Of a stretch of DNA of 64,000 nt, positions 44,993-56,133 are shown in pieces (the stretch's first letter is position 1; the number at the start of each line of letters is the position of its first letter). The notes beneath the pieces were generated by a model. The model worked only from the letters and a program-made list of their open reading frames with translations. It ran no database searches and was not told the origin of the DNA. The stretch is from Aaosphaeria pasadenensis (taxonomy: Eukaryota; Ascomycota; Dothideomycetes; Pleosporales): positions 372,001-436,000 of the forward strand of contig JAKLMB010000019.1 in the NCBI GenBank assembly GCA_022813625.1, read 5' to 3'. A program made the position numbers and the translations under genes.

Positions 44993-47696
44993 GTTGTTTG
45001 ACAAAGTGAGGCCCTGAATCTGTGTGGATGTCAAGTCGCTTATCCCACTCCGGCTGCCTTCAGCAAGATCTATCGTGGATTCTCGAGGCTATAAGTACGG
45101 AGAACTTCTCTTTCACGAGCAATTGACTCCCAAAATCCACATGCTGTCCTCGGTCAACACCAGTCGGAAATTCTTCAGCTGATAGCGCCAAATTCATAAA
45201 GAAGGCTCCACGCCCCGAGTGACTCCGTTGGTGCATGATATATCCATGCCAAGGGCAATGGAGTGCAGATATTGGCGTCCAGATAGTCGCTGAGAAGGTT
45301 GCTAGAATCCGAGTCCGACAGCACGCTGCTTGCTTAGCGAACCTATCACCGACAGACCGTTCAGAAGATCCTCAGGGGTACATGGTGAACAGGCGGTAGA
45401 ATTGCGGGAAAGGCGGTGCAATAGCGCCCAACTGCTGTTGTGAATGTTCGTGCTGTGGTCATGAGGATGTATTTCACTTGGCGCGGACAAATCAAGATAC
45501 GGCTTCCCATGTCCTGCAGTCGGAATGGGTAAGCATTATGCTGATCGCTTCTGTCAATAATCTTAATTTCTCCATTCGAGCCTCCTCGACATCCGGGTTT
45601 TCCAAGATGCTGATGCGCATTGTGCAATTTTACCGCTGTACAATGATAACGTGGCGCTCCAGCAATATACTCGTCGTTACAGTGCAAGCCATGGAGTGCT
45701 ATGAGGCGGCCGAAGAGACGTTGCACGGAGTACGAAGTACATACATGTACAAATGGGAGTCGTCGATGGCCGATTGAAAGCCGAGTCAATAAATGCTAGA
45801 ATATCGTTCTCCAGCCACGGACTTTTTGCCAGAACGGTAAATGCGGGGTACGCACTGGTCAATAGGGCCATCCCCAGATTCCCCAGATTGATGCATTGTT
45901 CCTGCAAGATGGGAAACGTGAGAACAAAATAGATAGCGCAATACGGTGCGCAATACGGCGCGAACTAGTGATCAGTGATCACTGTTGAGCCTCGGTATCG
46001 CTTCCTAGTAAGGTACATAATGTACCCTTGGCCAACTTCATGTGATAACACGAGGAACGCGATGGGCAGATGTTTTGTCCAACTGAATATCCACAAGAAA
46101 TACCTGGAGAAATCAATTAAGCCCTCAGGAAACCATACATCTGCGCCATAGTCAATTGCCGAAGGCCAAAGCTCGTGGGCCCTACGGCTACAAGATGAGC
46201 ATGGACTTAGATCCAAATATATGGGGCGCGCGATATGATCGAACACAATCAAACGGACGAATATGTCTCATAATGGTCCTACCGTCCGTGTTTTTCATGG
46301 GAAGAGGAGAATAAGACCAGAAGTACCGAGCAAGGTTTCCCTGTGATTTCAATGCGCACGGGAGGAGGGACACCGGCGATGGCGTCCATTATGGTAAGGG
46401 GCTGAGAATCGCCGATGCAATGCCTAACAACTGACTTAAGCTCACAATATTTCACCCCACAAAGTCCAATTCGACTGAAGAGAGGGTTCACCGCTCTCGG
46501 TCAGAAGGAGGAAACCCGTTTTTTCCGAGTCATGAACAGTATGGGGAAAGTGGGTAAGCATACCAGCAACCAGGTAAGCCTTCAGCACATGCCCTCAACC
46601 CAAGGTTGGAGGAATAGCACTGCGAGTGATCAATTGGCTTGGGGACGGGTTGCCAGCGGCGCAACTCTTCGCGGAGAAGGAATCCGACGAGCAGAGACCA
46701 ACCCCAACATGAGAACTTTCAAGACTGAAGAGCGAGTATGTACGAGTAGTATACTTTTGACAACAATCCCGTGAGGGCTTATGGGATGTCGAGCAAGGAC
46801 AGCGAAGGGCAAAGGTTGACGATGAGTTGAATTATATTCGCGATGGTGCTTAAGGACTCATGGCGTATATACGAACTGTGAGTTTGGATGGCCGTTCTTC
46901 TGCATTGCTGCTCAATTCGGTGTGGGGTATGAAGATGAGGAAAGACGTCGAAAAGGAGATGGAGATGAAGATATAACCCCAGAGTTGAGTTGAAGGATGA
47001 TGTCTTATCGATAAGTTGAGATATGGGGAAGGCGGGAATGCTTATGACATCACTCCATCATTAGCCTCAACCAGCCAATCACCATGCGTGAAGGTAACGT
47101 AGCCTACCTCGTACTCGTCCATCCAAAGTCCTCCCGTGCTCCGACGTCATGTCATATTTGGGTCAAAAGCTTGTGAGCTTCAAGCTCTACCCAAATTTTC
47201 CCAGTTTCCGCTTTACTGGCTCACGGGATGTCGTATCCAAGAATATAACCAGATAGGCCGTCCCGAGTCCCGACGTAATCAATTCAAACCGCCACGAATC
47301 GTCGCAATGTGGCTGCGGAGCCTTGCAATTGGTAAATGATGTAGCATCTGTGCAGCTTCAAGCTTGGTCAAGCAGTGGCACAGGATGTAGCGAGCCCCGC
47401 TCTGACGTTGAGCCTTGCGTGCTCGAGCCTGATGGTGACTGCGGATGGCTGGATCTTGACTTGATCGAAGGGGGCGCGCGTGCCAAAAGGATTATGCTCT
47501 ACATCGCAGAGATACACATACACGTCATAGTGCCCCTCCACTACTATTCTTTCCCAAGGTACTTCTATAACATCAACCTGCCGCCCCTTCTTTGTTCTTC
47601 TCGATATACCAACTGCTCTTCACTTGTCACCATCGCCATCTACAACAAATACACCAACCATACACACACACTTGATACCCATATCACCATTCCAAC
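44993..47696. other. 2.7-kb divergent intergenic region, no gene seen
   Basis: Lies between the carboxylesterase (-) and the third hydrophilic-protein gene (+). Open frames up to 142 codons occur on both strands, none with a family motif or coherent splice chain. A variant CACGGAGTAC is at 45724-45733. Confidence 0.5.
47533..47588 (+). promoter_or_regulatory. Possible stress elements (CCCCT) and TATA box
   Basis: CCCCT, the yeast stress response element core, occurs at 47533-47537 and 47584-47588, and TATAA at 47566-47570, all within 165 bases of the start codon of the hydrophilic-protein gene. The motifs are short and could be chance. Confidence 0.25.
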
Positions 47697-48780
47697 ATGG
47701 AGACCATCAACAACATCGCATCGGGCGTTAGCAAGACTATCTGGGGAGAGGGACAGACCACTCAGAATGAGACTCTAGGAACTGAGCCTATCTCTGGCCA
47801 GACCGGCAAGGGAACGGTCGACTCTCCCTACGACCAGGGAAACTCTGGTATGGCCTACTAAACTTCCTTGCGATCCCTTGTTCGCATCATCTATCTTCAC
47901 TACGCGCCAAACCACTGAATCGAAGCTAACATTGGACTCAGAGACTGCTACCGCTACCGACCCTGACAACAAGCCCATTGGCCTCTACAACGAGGACAAA
48001 ACTCCCTCCACAACCAAGACCGACACCACTACTACCAACCCAACTTCCACCTCCGGCACCACCTCTTCCACCAACCCTGCCGACACTACTACAGGCCTCG
48101 GCGGCGCAAGCCATGCTACCAATACCACTGGAACGTCCGACCCGCCCAAGCCCCTCGAGGAGACCGACAAGACTGGCGTGACCAGCAAGCTCGGTGACCC
48201 CATCAAGGGTACCGATGCCACCCCCTCGAATGCTCAGTCAAACACCGGTGCCCCCACTGGCGGCGAGCTGCACCAGAAACAACAGGGTGCTGACCGCCCA
48301 CTGGAAGGACTCGACAGCAAGAAGGAAACCAAGGAGGATGCCGAGAAGACCTTCAAGAAGGACCCAAACGACCATTCCGGCGAGCCCATGAAGATGCACG
48401 ACGGCTCCGAGAAGAAGATAGAGACGACGACTGAGGGCGACAAGGCCAAGGAAGCCGCCTCCAAGGGAACCGGCGAGGAGTACGTCAAGACGTCCGGCCT
48501 GCAGGCCGACGGCGGAGACTTCGACGCGACGAAACCCGGCGCTGGCGCCGAGGCAAACCGTATGTTGCGCAAGACCGAGCAAATCCTAATCAAGGCTGAC
48601 ATGATTGCAGGTCTGTTGGAAGAGAAGGGTATCCACAAGGATGACCCCGACCACAAGACTTCCACCCACAACGCTTCCGACCTCAAGAAGTCCAGCCACG
48701 GCGACTCCTCAGAGGGCAAGGTCTCCAAGATGGAGAAGCTCAAAGAGAAGCTCCACATTGGCAGCCACAAGGACAAATAA
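47697..48780 (+). CDS. Hydrophilic Thr/Lys/Asp-rich protein
   Basis: Exons are 47697-47847, 47942-48559 and 48611-48780, giving 312 residues. It starts METINNIASGVSKTIWGEG and continues after a 94-base intron with SETATATDPDNKPIGLYNED. The sequence is dominated by Thr, Lys, Asp, Ser and Gly, lacks Cys, and has no signal peptide or membrane span. Lys/Glu-rich stretches such as DSKKETKEDAEKTFKKDPND look LEA-like. The last part, RLLEEKGIHKDDPDHK, is formed by removing a 51-base stretch (GTATGT to TTGCAG) that is itself in frame and stop-free. I believe similar proteins are widespread in filamentous ascomycetes; function is unknown to me. A stress-protective role is inferred from composition and the possible upstream stress elements. 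Confidence 0.78.
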
Positions 48781-49071
48781 ATGCCCTGTATCGACAAATG
48801 ATTTAAGAGCTCGATCGCGTGTCTGATTTATGTCTGTATGATGATGGCGGTGGCCAAAACGCAGCCACTTGAACAGGTCTATTACGATTCCCACTGTACT
48901 ACTAGCCTTTCTTCTTTTAATCACGTAATGTATGAATCAATTGATCAGTTGAACATTCGAAATTGTAATTCTCCTCCCCAATTGCTTGCTTCTGAAAGCC
49001 ATATGCATCTAAAATTGACGGGCTTGCCATGCACAACCTAAAACATGTGTAGCACAAATATGCATAAACAT

Positions 49072-51154
49072 CTACCGCATCTGATAATCGTCCAAAGCCA
49101 TGCCCTTAGCGATCTTCTTGATCAACGCTTTCTTCAAGAACTGCTCTCTAGCCAGACTCCTCGTTTGCTATAATTACAACGTCAGCATAACTCATACAAT
49201 AAAAGGAACCAGTGGTAGGTAGACCAAAAGAAAGGGAGCTACAACATACCTTAACAAAAACATCAGCTCCCACCCTCCCTTTATCCAACCCCCTACCAAG
49301 CACAAACAACGCATCCGCGATGCCCCTCTCCTCAGCCGCGAGCACATACAGCTGGCCCCCGACGACCGTCGGCGCAACAAGTACGTCGTCGACGTCGGGC
49401 ACCTTCCGCGTCCGCGCGTCGCCCATGACGCGGTCTGCCTCGACCATCGCGCCGCGCAGGATCTTCTCGTTGGACGCCAGCGCGGCGTCGAGCTGCTGCA
49501 GCTGCTCGAGCTCGGACTGGAGGCGCGCGTGCGCGTTCTGCAGGGCGGATTGTTGGCCACGGAGGGGCGCGATGGCCGAGGCGTTGGACGAGACGGTTTG
49601 GCGGATCTGGGTGCAGAGGGTTTGGGAGAGGGCGGTTAGGAGGGCGTCTTTTTCGGGGTTTGGGGGCACGGGTGGCACGGGGATGGAGGGTTGGGAGCCG
49701 GTTTGGGAAGGGAGCGTTACTTCGAGGCTGTCGTCGAGGAGGTTGATGGGGGGTTTGGGGGCTGGTGGGGCTTGTTGTTGTTGTGGTGGTGGTGGCGGGT
49801 GTCCATGTTGTTGGTTGTAGGGAGGCTGTTGTTGGTATTGCTGCTGGTATCGCTGCTGTTGGGGAGGGCCCTGCGAGTATTGTGGCTGTTGTTGCTGTGA
49901 AGGGTGTTGCGCTTGGTATTGAGGTTGATGCTGAGAGTGGTTTGCTTGTGATGGCACTTGAGGCATGGGTGCGCCCTGCTGGTACCGCGCCTTATGCTGC
50001 TGGTCATCAGGAGTCAGTGGACTCACCGGGCTGCCAACCTGATATGAATTGTCCTGGTATATTTGGCTGCCTGTGGCCTGTACTCGAGGGTGTGGGGCTT
50101 TAGAACCTGGTGTGGGCGGATTTCTATCATAGCCCATCTGCTGTTGCGGCATGTTTGGTGGAGGCGATGGCCCCGGCTGTTGCCAGACATGCTGGGCCCC
50201 ATATTCTTTCCGCTGGGGTTGGTGTTGATATTGTTGCTGATACTGTGACTGAGGCGGTTGTGGAGGGTGAGGTGGTAGTGGGGGAGGTTGGCTGTATCGT
50301 CCTTCTGGTCGCGGCTGCGGAGTACTCTGATTCTGCTCATACGGTTTCGGAGGCTTTGGGGGAGGGGCAGGTGCTTGTGATGACGGCCTCGATAATGGCG
50401 AAGCGATGTTTGTCGGTTCTACAGAGCGTTGCGCTCCTGTTGGTGGTGGTGGCGGTCGTGGGGGAGCTGCCTGTTGATCCGGCGCATTGTACTGCTGTTG
50501 CTTGGACCGAACAGGCGGCTCCTTCGCAAAGACTCCTCTTAAGACCGCCAGGAAATCGAAAATGGTAGATTTCTGTGAATCAGACGTTAGATCTTGTCGC
50601 AATTCCTCCAGCATAGACTGCTTCTTGGCTTTTGGCATTTCCAACTTACATCCCAGTATTTGCCCCATTGAGCCAGATACGGGTGGTATACCCTCCCATC
50701 GCCGCTAACGTGTTGTCCTGGTCTCACAACCATGTCTTGTGACGGAGTTATATATACAATGGGTGATTCACGGGGGTAGGCATGCGGTATCCATATCGCG
50801 ACGGGGAAACCGTAGGTTGCGCCTCGGAATGTCACCGGAAGGGTACCGCTAAGTAGCAATAGCAGTGCCGAAACGCCATTTTCGTACGCTGATTTCCCAT
50901 TAGTATCTTCGTTGCTGCAACACGGAGCCTTTGTAGACATATACGGGGCGACTGCGTACTGTAAACCTCCGTTCGGGGTGAGAGGGATGGATAGTTTGCG
51001 AGGGTCTCGGTAACGTCATGATAGGTACGGTTCACGTCTGGATATTCCTAAAGTGTGTGAACGTTAGCAGAGGTTGGACAGCACGCAGTGGGGGTATTAC
51101 GCTTGGTAGAACGCTATAAAGCCAGTTTAGCACCTTCTCAGGAACGCCAGCCAT
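49072..51154 (-). CDS. VPS23: ESCRT-I subunit Vps23/TSG101
   Basis: Binds ubiquitinated cargo on endosomes and starts multivesicular-body sorting as part of ESCRT-I. Exons are 51154-51101, 51047-50960, 50888-50650, 50572-49250 and 49167-49072, giving 599 residues. The UEV domain (about 1-145) has VNRTYHDVTETLANYPSLSP, then GTLPVTFRGATYGFPVAIWI, then PRESPIVYITPSQDMVVRPG and the GRVYHPYLAQWGKYWD end. A long Pro/Gln-rich linker, partly poly-Gln, follows. A coiled coil near 450-500 (RLQSELEQLQQLDAALASNE) and the C-terminal steadiness box, ending in the last exon with LAREQFLKKALIKKIAKGMA, complete the family plan. All donors are GTR-type. The gene lies 437 bases downstream of NFS1 on the same strand. 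Confidence 0.94.
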
Positions 51155-51591
51155 GCTTTGGGTGGAGATGAGGTGCAACGCGGGGAAGCTCCAAGCATGT
51201 TGCGGAACTATCGCGATGTCATGAGCGCAGCTTGGCAAGCAAGACACTCGCTAAAGACGTTACGGGATCGGTCCACAGCAAGACAGTTAAGGTCATCATA
51301 AACTTATTAGGTAGCGATGTTCATTTTCTCAAGTTATATATAATACAGTAATTGAGGTGCAAAATTGCCAAAGCTAGGTGAGAAACCTATGCGGTGGCCA
51401 GACAATGTTGTGGCATTTTAATACAATAGCTCCGAACAAAGTTCAATCAAGAGCGTGATAATTATAATACAGCGAATGTTCGTAGTCTCCATCATCAGCG
51501 CTGCAACGAGCGTGTTCCCATAAATGCCGTTAAATCCGGTGCACCATTAAATATCATACAAAATGCTAGGGTATTTTCCTTTTTCTCATTC

Positions 51592-53386
51592 TCAATGCTG
51601 GCTCCATTCGATCGTGTTCAAATCGATTCCCTCTTGCACCAATTCCCACAAGGGACTCAGTTCGCGAAGGAAAGTAACACGTTCGCGGACAGCCTTCAAT
51701 ACGTAGTCAATCTCAGCATCTGTCGTGAATCGACCGATTCCGAATCGAATACTGCTGTGTGCACTTTCATCACTGCTGCCAAGAGCGCGTAGGACGTAAC
51801 TTGGCTCCAGTGAGGCAGATGTACATGCACTACCAGACGAGAGGGCAATATCCTTTAGCGCCATGAGAAGGGATTCACCCTCCACATATGCGAAGGAGAC
51901 GTTTACACAGCCGGGATAATGTCTCTCCCGATCACCGTTGAGTGTAGTGTGCTCCAAAGACAACAACCCATTGAGGAGACGATTAGCCAGTGTTGTTACA
52001 TGGTTGGTATCGTACTAGCAAAAGTTAGAAAACTTGCTTCAGGGGTGAAAAGGATAGCCAAGCGATGAGTAAGTGAAAGTCTCATAACCCCTGCACATTT
52101 ATCAACACGGCGAGCCGGCGGCCGTGAAGCACACCGACCACTCTGAAAGCCATGCATGTTTTGGTGCTCATAATCATTGAAGTGGATGGTTTTAAAGAGA
52201 ATTTGTTTTGAACATACCTTCATCTCCTCTTTGCAGATTCGAGCTGCCTCTCCAAAACCGATGGCTAGGTGTGGGGCCAGTGTACCACTCCTCAAGCCAC
52301 GCTCTTGGCCACCACCACTGATGAGAGGGTCGAGACGTACACGAGGCCGTCTGCGAACATAGCAGGCCCCTATGCCTTTAGGTCCGTAGATCTTGTGGCC
52401 AGAGATCGACATAAGGTCAATGTTGGATTTGTTGACGTCGAGTGGGATTTTGCCAACAGCTTGAGCGGCATCGGTGTGGAAAAATATCTTCTTCGATCGG
52501 CAAAGCTTGCCAATTTCATCGATAGGCTGCACCACACCAATCTCATTGTTGACAGTCATGATACTGACGATGCAGGTTTCCGGTCGAATGGCAGCCTCAA
52601 GCTGAGCCATGTCGATGAGACCATTGCTCTGGACTGGCAGGTATGTCACCTGAAAACCCTCATCTTGCAAGTGCCTGCAGCTGTCCAAGACGCATTTGTG
52701 TTCAGTCTGTGAAGTGATGATGTGGTTCTTCTTGCCAGATCTTTTGAAGAAGCGAGCAACACCCTTGATGCTCATGTTGTTACTCTCGGTCGCACCACTT
52801 GTGAAGATGATTTCCTTCGGATCGGCGCCAATGAGGTCTGCAATATGCTCACGAGCTTGCTCGATGGCCCTCTCGGTCTCCCAACCATATGCATGGGTTC
52901 GAGAATGAGGGTTACCATAGAGGCCAGTCATGAATGGTAGCATGGCATCGACCACTCGCGGGTCCATGGGTGTGGTAGCCTGCATATCCATGTAGATGGG
53001 ACGGGAACCCTCATCCATGATGGTAGCTTGCTTCAAGATACCTGTCAAATTCTTAGCAATTGCCACTCGATACCGACACTTGATGAGGGGTTCCGCATAC
53101 CGGCAGAGGGGCTCAGCATGGCATCAGCTGCCATGCCGGTGGTGGGCATGGAGACATCTTGAGGCCTCTTCCCAGTCTCCTCCAAGAAGGCCTTTTGATC
53201 GGCCTTGATGGCAGTCTCGACGTTGACGGTGGCATTGGATGGCTTCGTCTCCGTTACATAGCTCCTGTATCCATGGCTGCGGAGTGCTGCAGCACCAGGA
53301 GCAGCACGGGCAAAGGCGGATGATGGATAACGGCGAGACGCGATGCGAACAGCCTGCCTCGCAAAAGAAGGAGCAAGATGTGACAT
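51592..53386 (-). CDS. NFS1: Mitochondrial cysteine desulfurase
   Basis: PLP enzyme that takes sulfur from cysteine for iron-sulfur cluster assembly and tRNA thiolation, in the mitochondrial matrix. Exons are 53386-53101, 53041-52218 and 52014-51592, giving 510 residues. A mitochondrial presequence of about 45 residues (MSHLAPSFARQAVRIASRRY) is followed by the conserved IYMDMQATTPMDPRVVDAML, SGATESNNMSIKG, SQTEHKCVLDSCRHLQ, and the PLP lysine (about 312) in SGHKIYGPKG. The catalytic Cys434 sits in SSGSACTSASLEPSYVLRAL. Donors are GTATGC and GTATGT; acceptors GACAG and GCTAG. Intron 2 is 203 bases, open in the upstream frame for its whole length. The gene is divergent from RVS167 across 701 bases. 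Confidence 0.96.
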
Positions 53387-54087
53387 GGCGAGTGATGGAA
53401 AAGAGAGGTACGAGGGGTGGAAATTATACCTGGAGTCAGAGGTTTTGCCGACTCCGTTAAAGCTCTGGTAGTTAAGTGCTTGGCAGGTGGCCACTATCTC
53501 CGGCTTTGGTAAGCGAGGACCGAGGAGGTACCACACACTAACACACAAACACACACAGAACGCACCTTTCTCCTCAATGGGAAAGCCCGTCCAACGAGCA
53601 GTGATCTGACGGCGGTGAACCTGTGTAATCCGTAAAACTGTGTAGATAGAATGATGATTATCAGCTAAACGCGCTGCAAGATTCCATAATTGTTGCTGCC
53701 TTCCCTCCGATAAAGTGTCTTGTCTACGAGTACGGAGGTACTACGCATCCCACTACGCGTCTTCTATGATTCTTGGTCGGACTTTAGTAGCCAATTAGCG
53801 TCCAAGACCGGGCAACATCATTCGCTCAGCCACTTGTGCCACTCTCTTCGTCGTCATAGCATCTGCCACTGCCATCGCTCGCTCGCATCAAAGAACCCCG
53901 TCTTGCCCGTCACCCACGCCCGCCAAACGCCAGCACCGTGCCAAAAACCCTACCCACTTGGGCTCCTATTCCTCCTCTACTACTTCTTCTACCTGCGCAT
54001 ATCCTACCCTGTGCTAGGCTTCTGCCACTCTAACACATACTGTACATCCTTCTTCCCGAATCACATCACAATTTCCAGTCGTACCAA
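53387..54087. promoter_or_regulatory. Divergent promoter, NFS1 and RVS167
   Basis: Shared 700-base upstream region. The RVS167 side is C-rich (about 53790-54060). A TACGGAGGTAC variant lies at 53731-53741. No gene supported. Confidence 0.4.
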
Positions 54088-55665
54088 ATGAGTTGGAAAG
54101 GTCTGACGAAGAGCGTCACTCGGGTATGCCATAGTCACGGATGACGTCGGCTTGAGCTAACTCACCATCCACAGGCGCCGCAAACCTTCAAACAGCGTTT
54201 CAATATCGTATGTTCAATCCTGAATACATCCGAGCTGGCTGCGGCCTTCGCGCCCGCTTCCGGGATCTCATCGAGCCCTCACTAATGCGCGCAACACTCG
54301 CAGGGAGAAATAACCAAGGATGCGATCTACATTGACGCAGAGCGACGCTTCGAAGAGCTAGAGAAGGAAACCAAGAGGCTACATGATGAGTCTAAAAAGT
54401 GCGTTTTTCCTGCTGGTTCCCATTTCACAAAGCTAAGATGTGTTAACGCGGCACAGGTACTTCGACGCCATCAACAGTTCGTTTCTGCCTACCTATTATT
54501 CCAGATGAATCGCGGGGCTAACTAAACTTTCAGGCATGCTCACCCATCAGATTGAGTTCTCAAAAGCGATAGCGGAAATCTACAAACCCATCTCCGGACG
54601 AATGTCGGATCCGGACTCCTTCGTGCAAGAGGGGAACGTCGAAGGAATTAGGGCATGCGAGGAGTATGAAGGCATTGTGAAGGAACTACAAGAAACATTG
54701 AAGCCCGAACTTGAAATGATAGAATCCCGCGTCATCAGCCCTGCGGATCAACTCCTAGAAATCATCAAGGCAGTGCGCAAAATCGCCCTCAAGCGTGATC
54801 ACAAACAGCTCGACTACGATCGCCATCGCACTGCGCTCAAGAAGCTCCAGGACAAGAAAGATAAGACACTGAAGGATGAAAAGGCCATGTATCGGGCAGA
54901 AACCGACGTGGAACAGGCCACCCAAGATTACAATTATTTCAACGACCTTCTCAAAGATGAATTACCGAAGCTCTTCAGGCTAGAGAGGGAGTTTATCAAA
55001 CCTCTTTTCCAGTCCTTCTACTACATGCAGCTGAACGTTTTCTATACGTTGCACGAGCGCATGCAGAATATCGACATTGGCTATTTCGATTTGACACTCG
55101 ATATCGAGGCTGCTTATGAGAAGAAGCGAGGCGATATTCAGACTCAGGCAGAGGCCATCTCTATCACCAAGTTCAAGACAACAGGAGGAAAGAGACCTGG
55201 ACAAGCGATGTCGAAATACGGCCAAAAAGCATTGGAGGCCAAAGGCGAGCGACAATCATCTGTGCTCTCTGATGAGACTGAAACACCGCCTCCACCATAC
55301 AGCCCAGGACCTGGCAACAACGCCCTCTCGCCCCCAGCTTCAGCGACTTCGTGGGGATCTGCTGCCAAGTCTAAGGGTGCCGCACCACCTCCACCAAAAC
55401 CAAAGCCTTCTCGACTCAGCGGTGCACCTGCGGCAGAGACTGTCACGGCACTGTATGACTATGAAGCACAAGCCGAGGGAGACCTGGGCTTTACCACGGG
55501 CGATGTGATCGAAATCATTTCGCGCACTCAGAACGTGAACGAGTGGTGGACGGGCAAACTTCGTGGACGGCAAGGACAATTTCCAGGTATGTTGAATCCC
55601 CACTACCGCAATGACCACAAAAGCTAATGACTCTCTCAGGCAACTATGTCCAACTAAACTCTTGA
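54088..55665 (+). CDS. RVS167: BAR-SH3 endocytic protein Rvs167/Hob1
   Basis: Amphiphysin-like protein that senses membrane curvature and acts in scission at actin-dependent endocytic sites, as a heterodimer with Rvs161. Six exons: 54088-54123, 54175-54207, 54304-54398, 54457-54476, 54534-55586 and 55640-55665, giving 420 residues. The BAR domain (1 to about 235) begins MSWKGLTKSVTRAPQTFKQR and includes DAERRFEELEKETKRLHDES, MLTHQIEFSKAIAEIYKPIS and FIKPLFQSFYYMQLNVFYTL. A Pro/Ala-rich linker (about 270-350) separates it from a C-terminal SH3 domain: TVTALYDYEAQAEGDLGF, then DVIEIISRTQNVNEWWTGKL and, across the last intron, QFPGNYVQLNS. Four small exons at the 5' end, one of only 20 bases, are well supported by frame. 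Intron 4 uses a GTTCGT donor. Confidence 0.95.
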
Positions 55666-56133
55666 ACGATTGTACATTTCTTTCGGAGTCTGGCTTTCTC
55701 TTGGACAATCATGTATCGGGCGTTTTTGCAACGCTTCAGCGAAGAGGCATTTTGGTTCAGCATGCTTTGTATCCCTTCAAGACCTTATTTTCCCTGCTCA
55801 CACGAGTGTGAGTTGACATGTATGAATTCAAATTAATGTTCGTTTGACAATATTATTGGTTATTCTTCGGCCAAACCTCGAGATCCGTCGTATATCATTC
55901 TACGTCTGTCGTTAGCTCTGCTACCACAGCCACAAGTGCGGGGACGGGCATTGAATCTAGTGGTAAAACTGCCCCGCATGACGCTGATGTGCGGCCAGGA
56001 TGTCTCCTCGGGACTTGTATGCATCTATACCTACCTGTTCGCTATGTGTGCTCACTACTTCGTACACATAACTACCTATATATGACTACAACATTGCATC
56101 CACCTAACAAATATTTACCATAGGCCCACCACA
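55666..56133. other. Intergenic, RVS167 to DsbA-like gene
   Basis: About 470 bases. A segment at about 55938-55985 with GGTAAAACTGCCCC looked tRNA-like at first, but no cloverleaf can be drawn. Confidence 0.5.

Noticed and set aside
46415..46774. 119-codon plus-strand frame
   Set aside because: No domain, no signal peptide and ordinary intergenic composition.
49212..49820. 202-codon plus-strand frame
   Set aside because: Antisense to VPS23 exon 4, explained by its biased codon composition.
55938..55990. tRNA-like sequence TCTAGTGGTAAAACTGCCCC
   Set aside because: D-loop-like only; no anticodon or T arm can be drawn.
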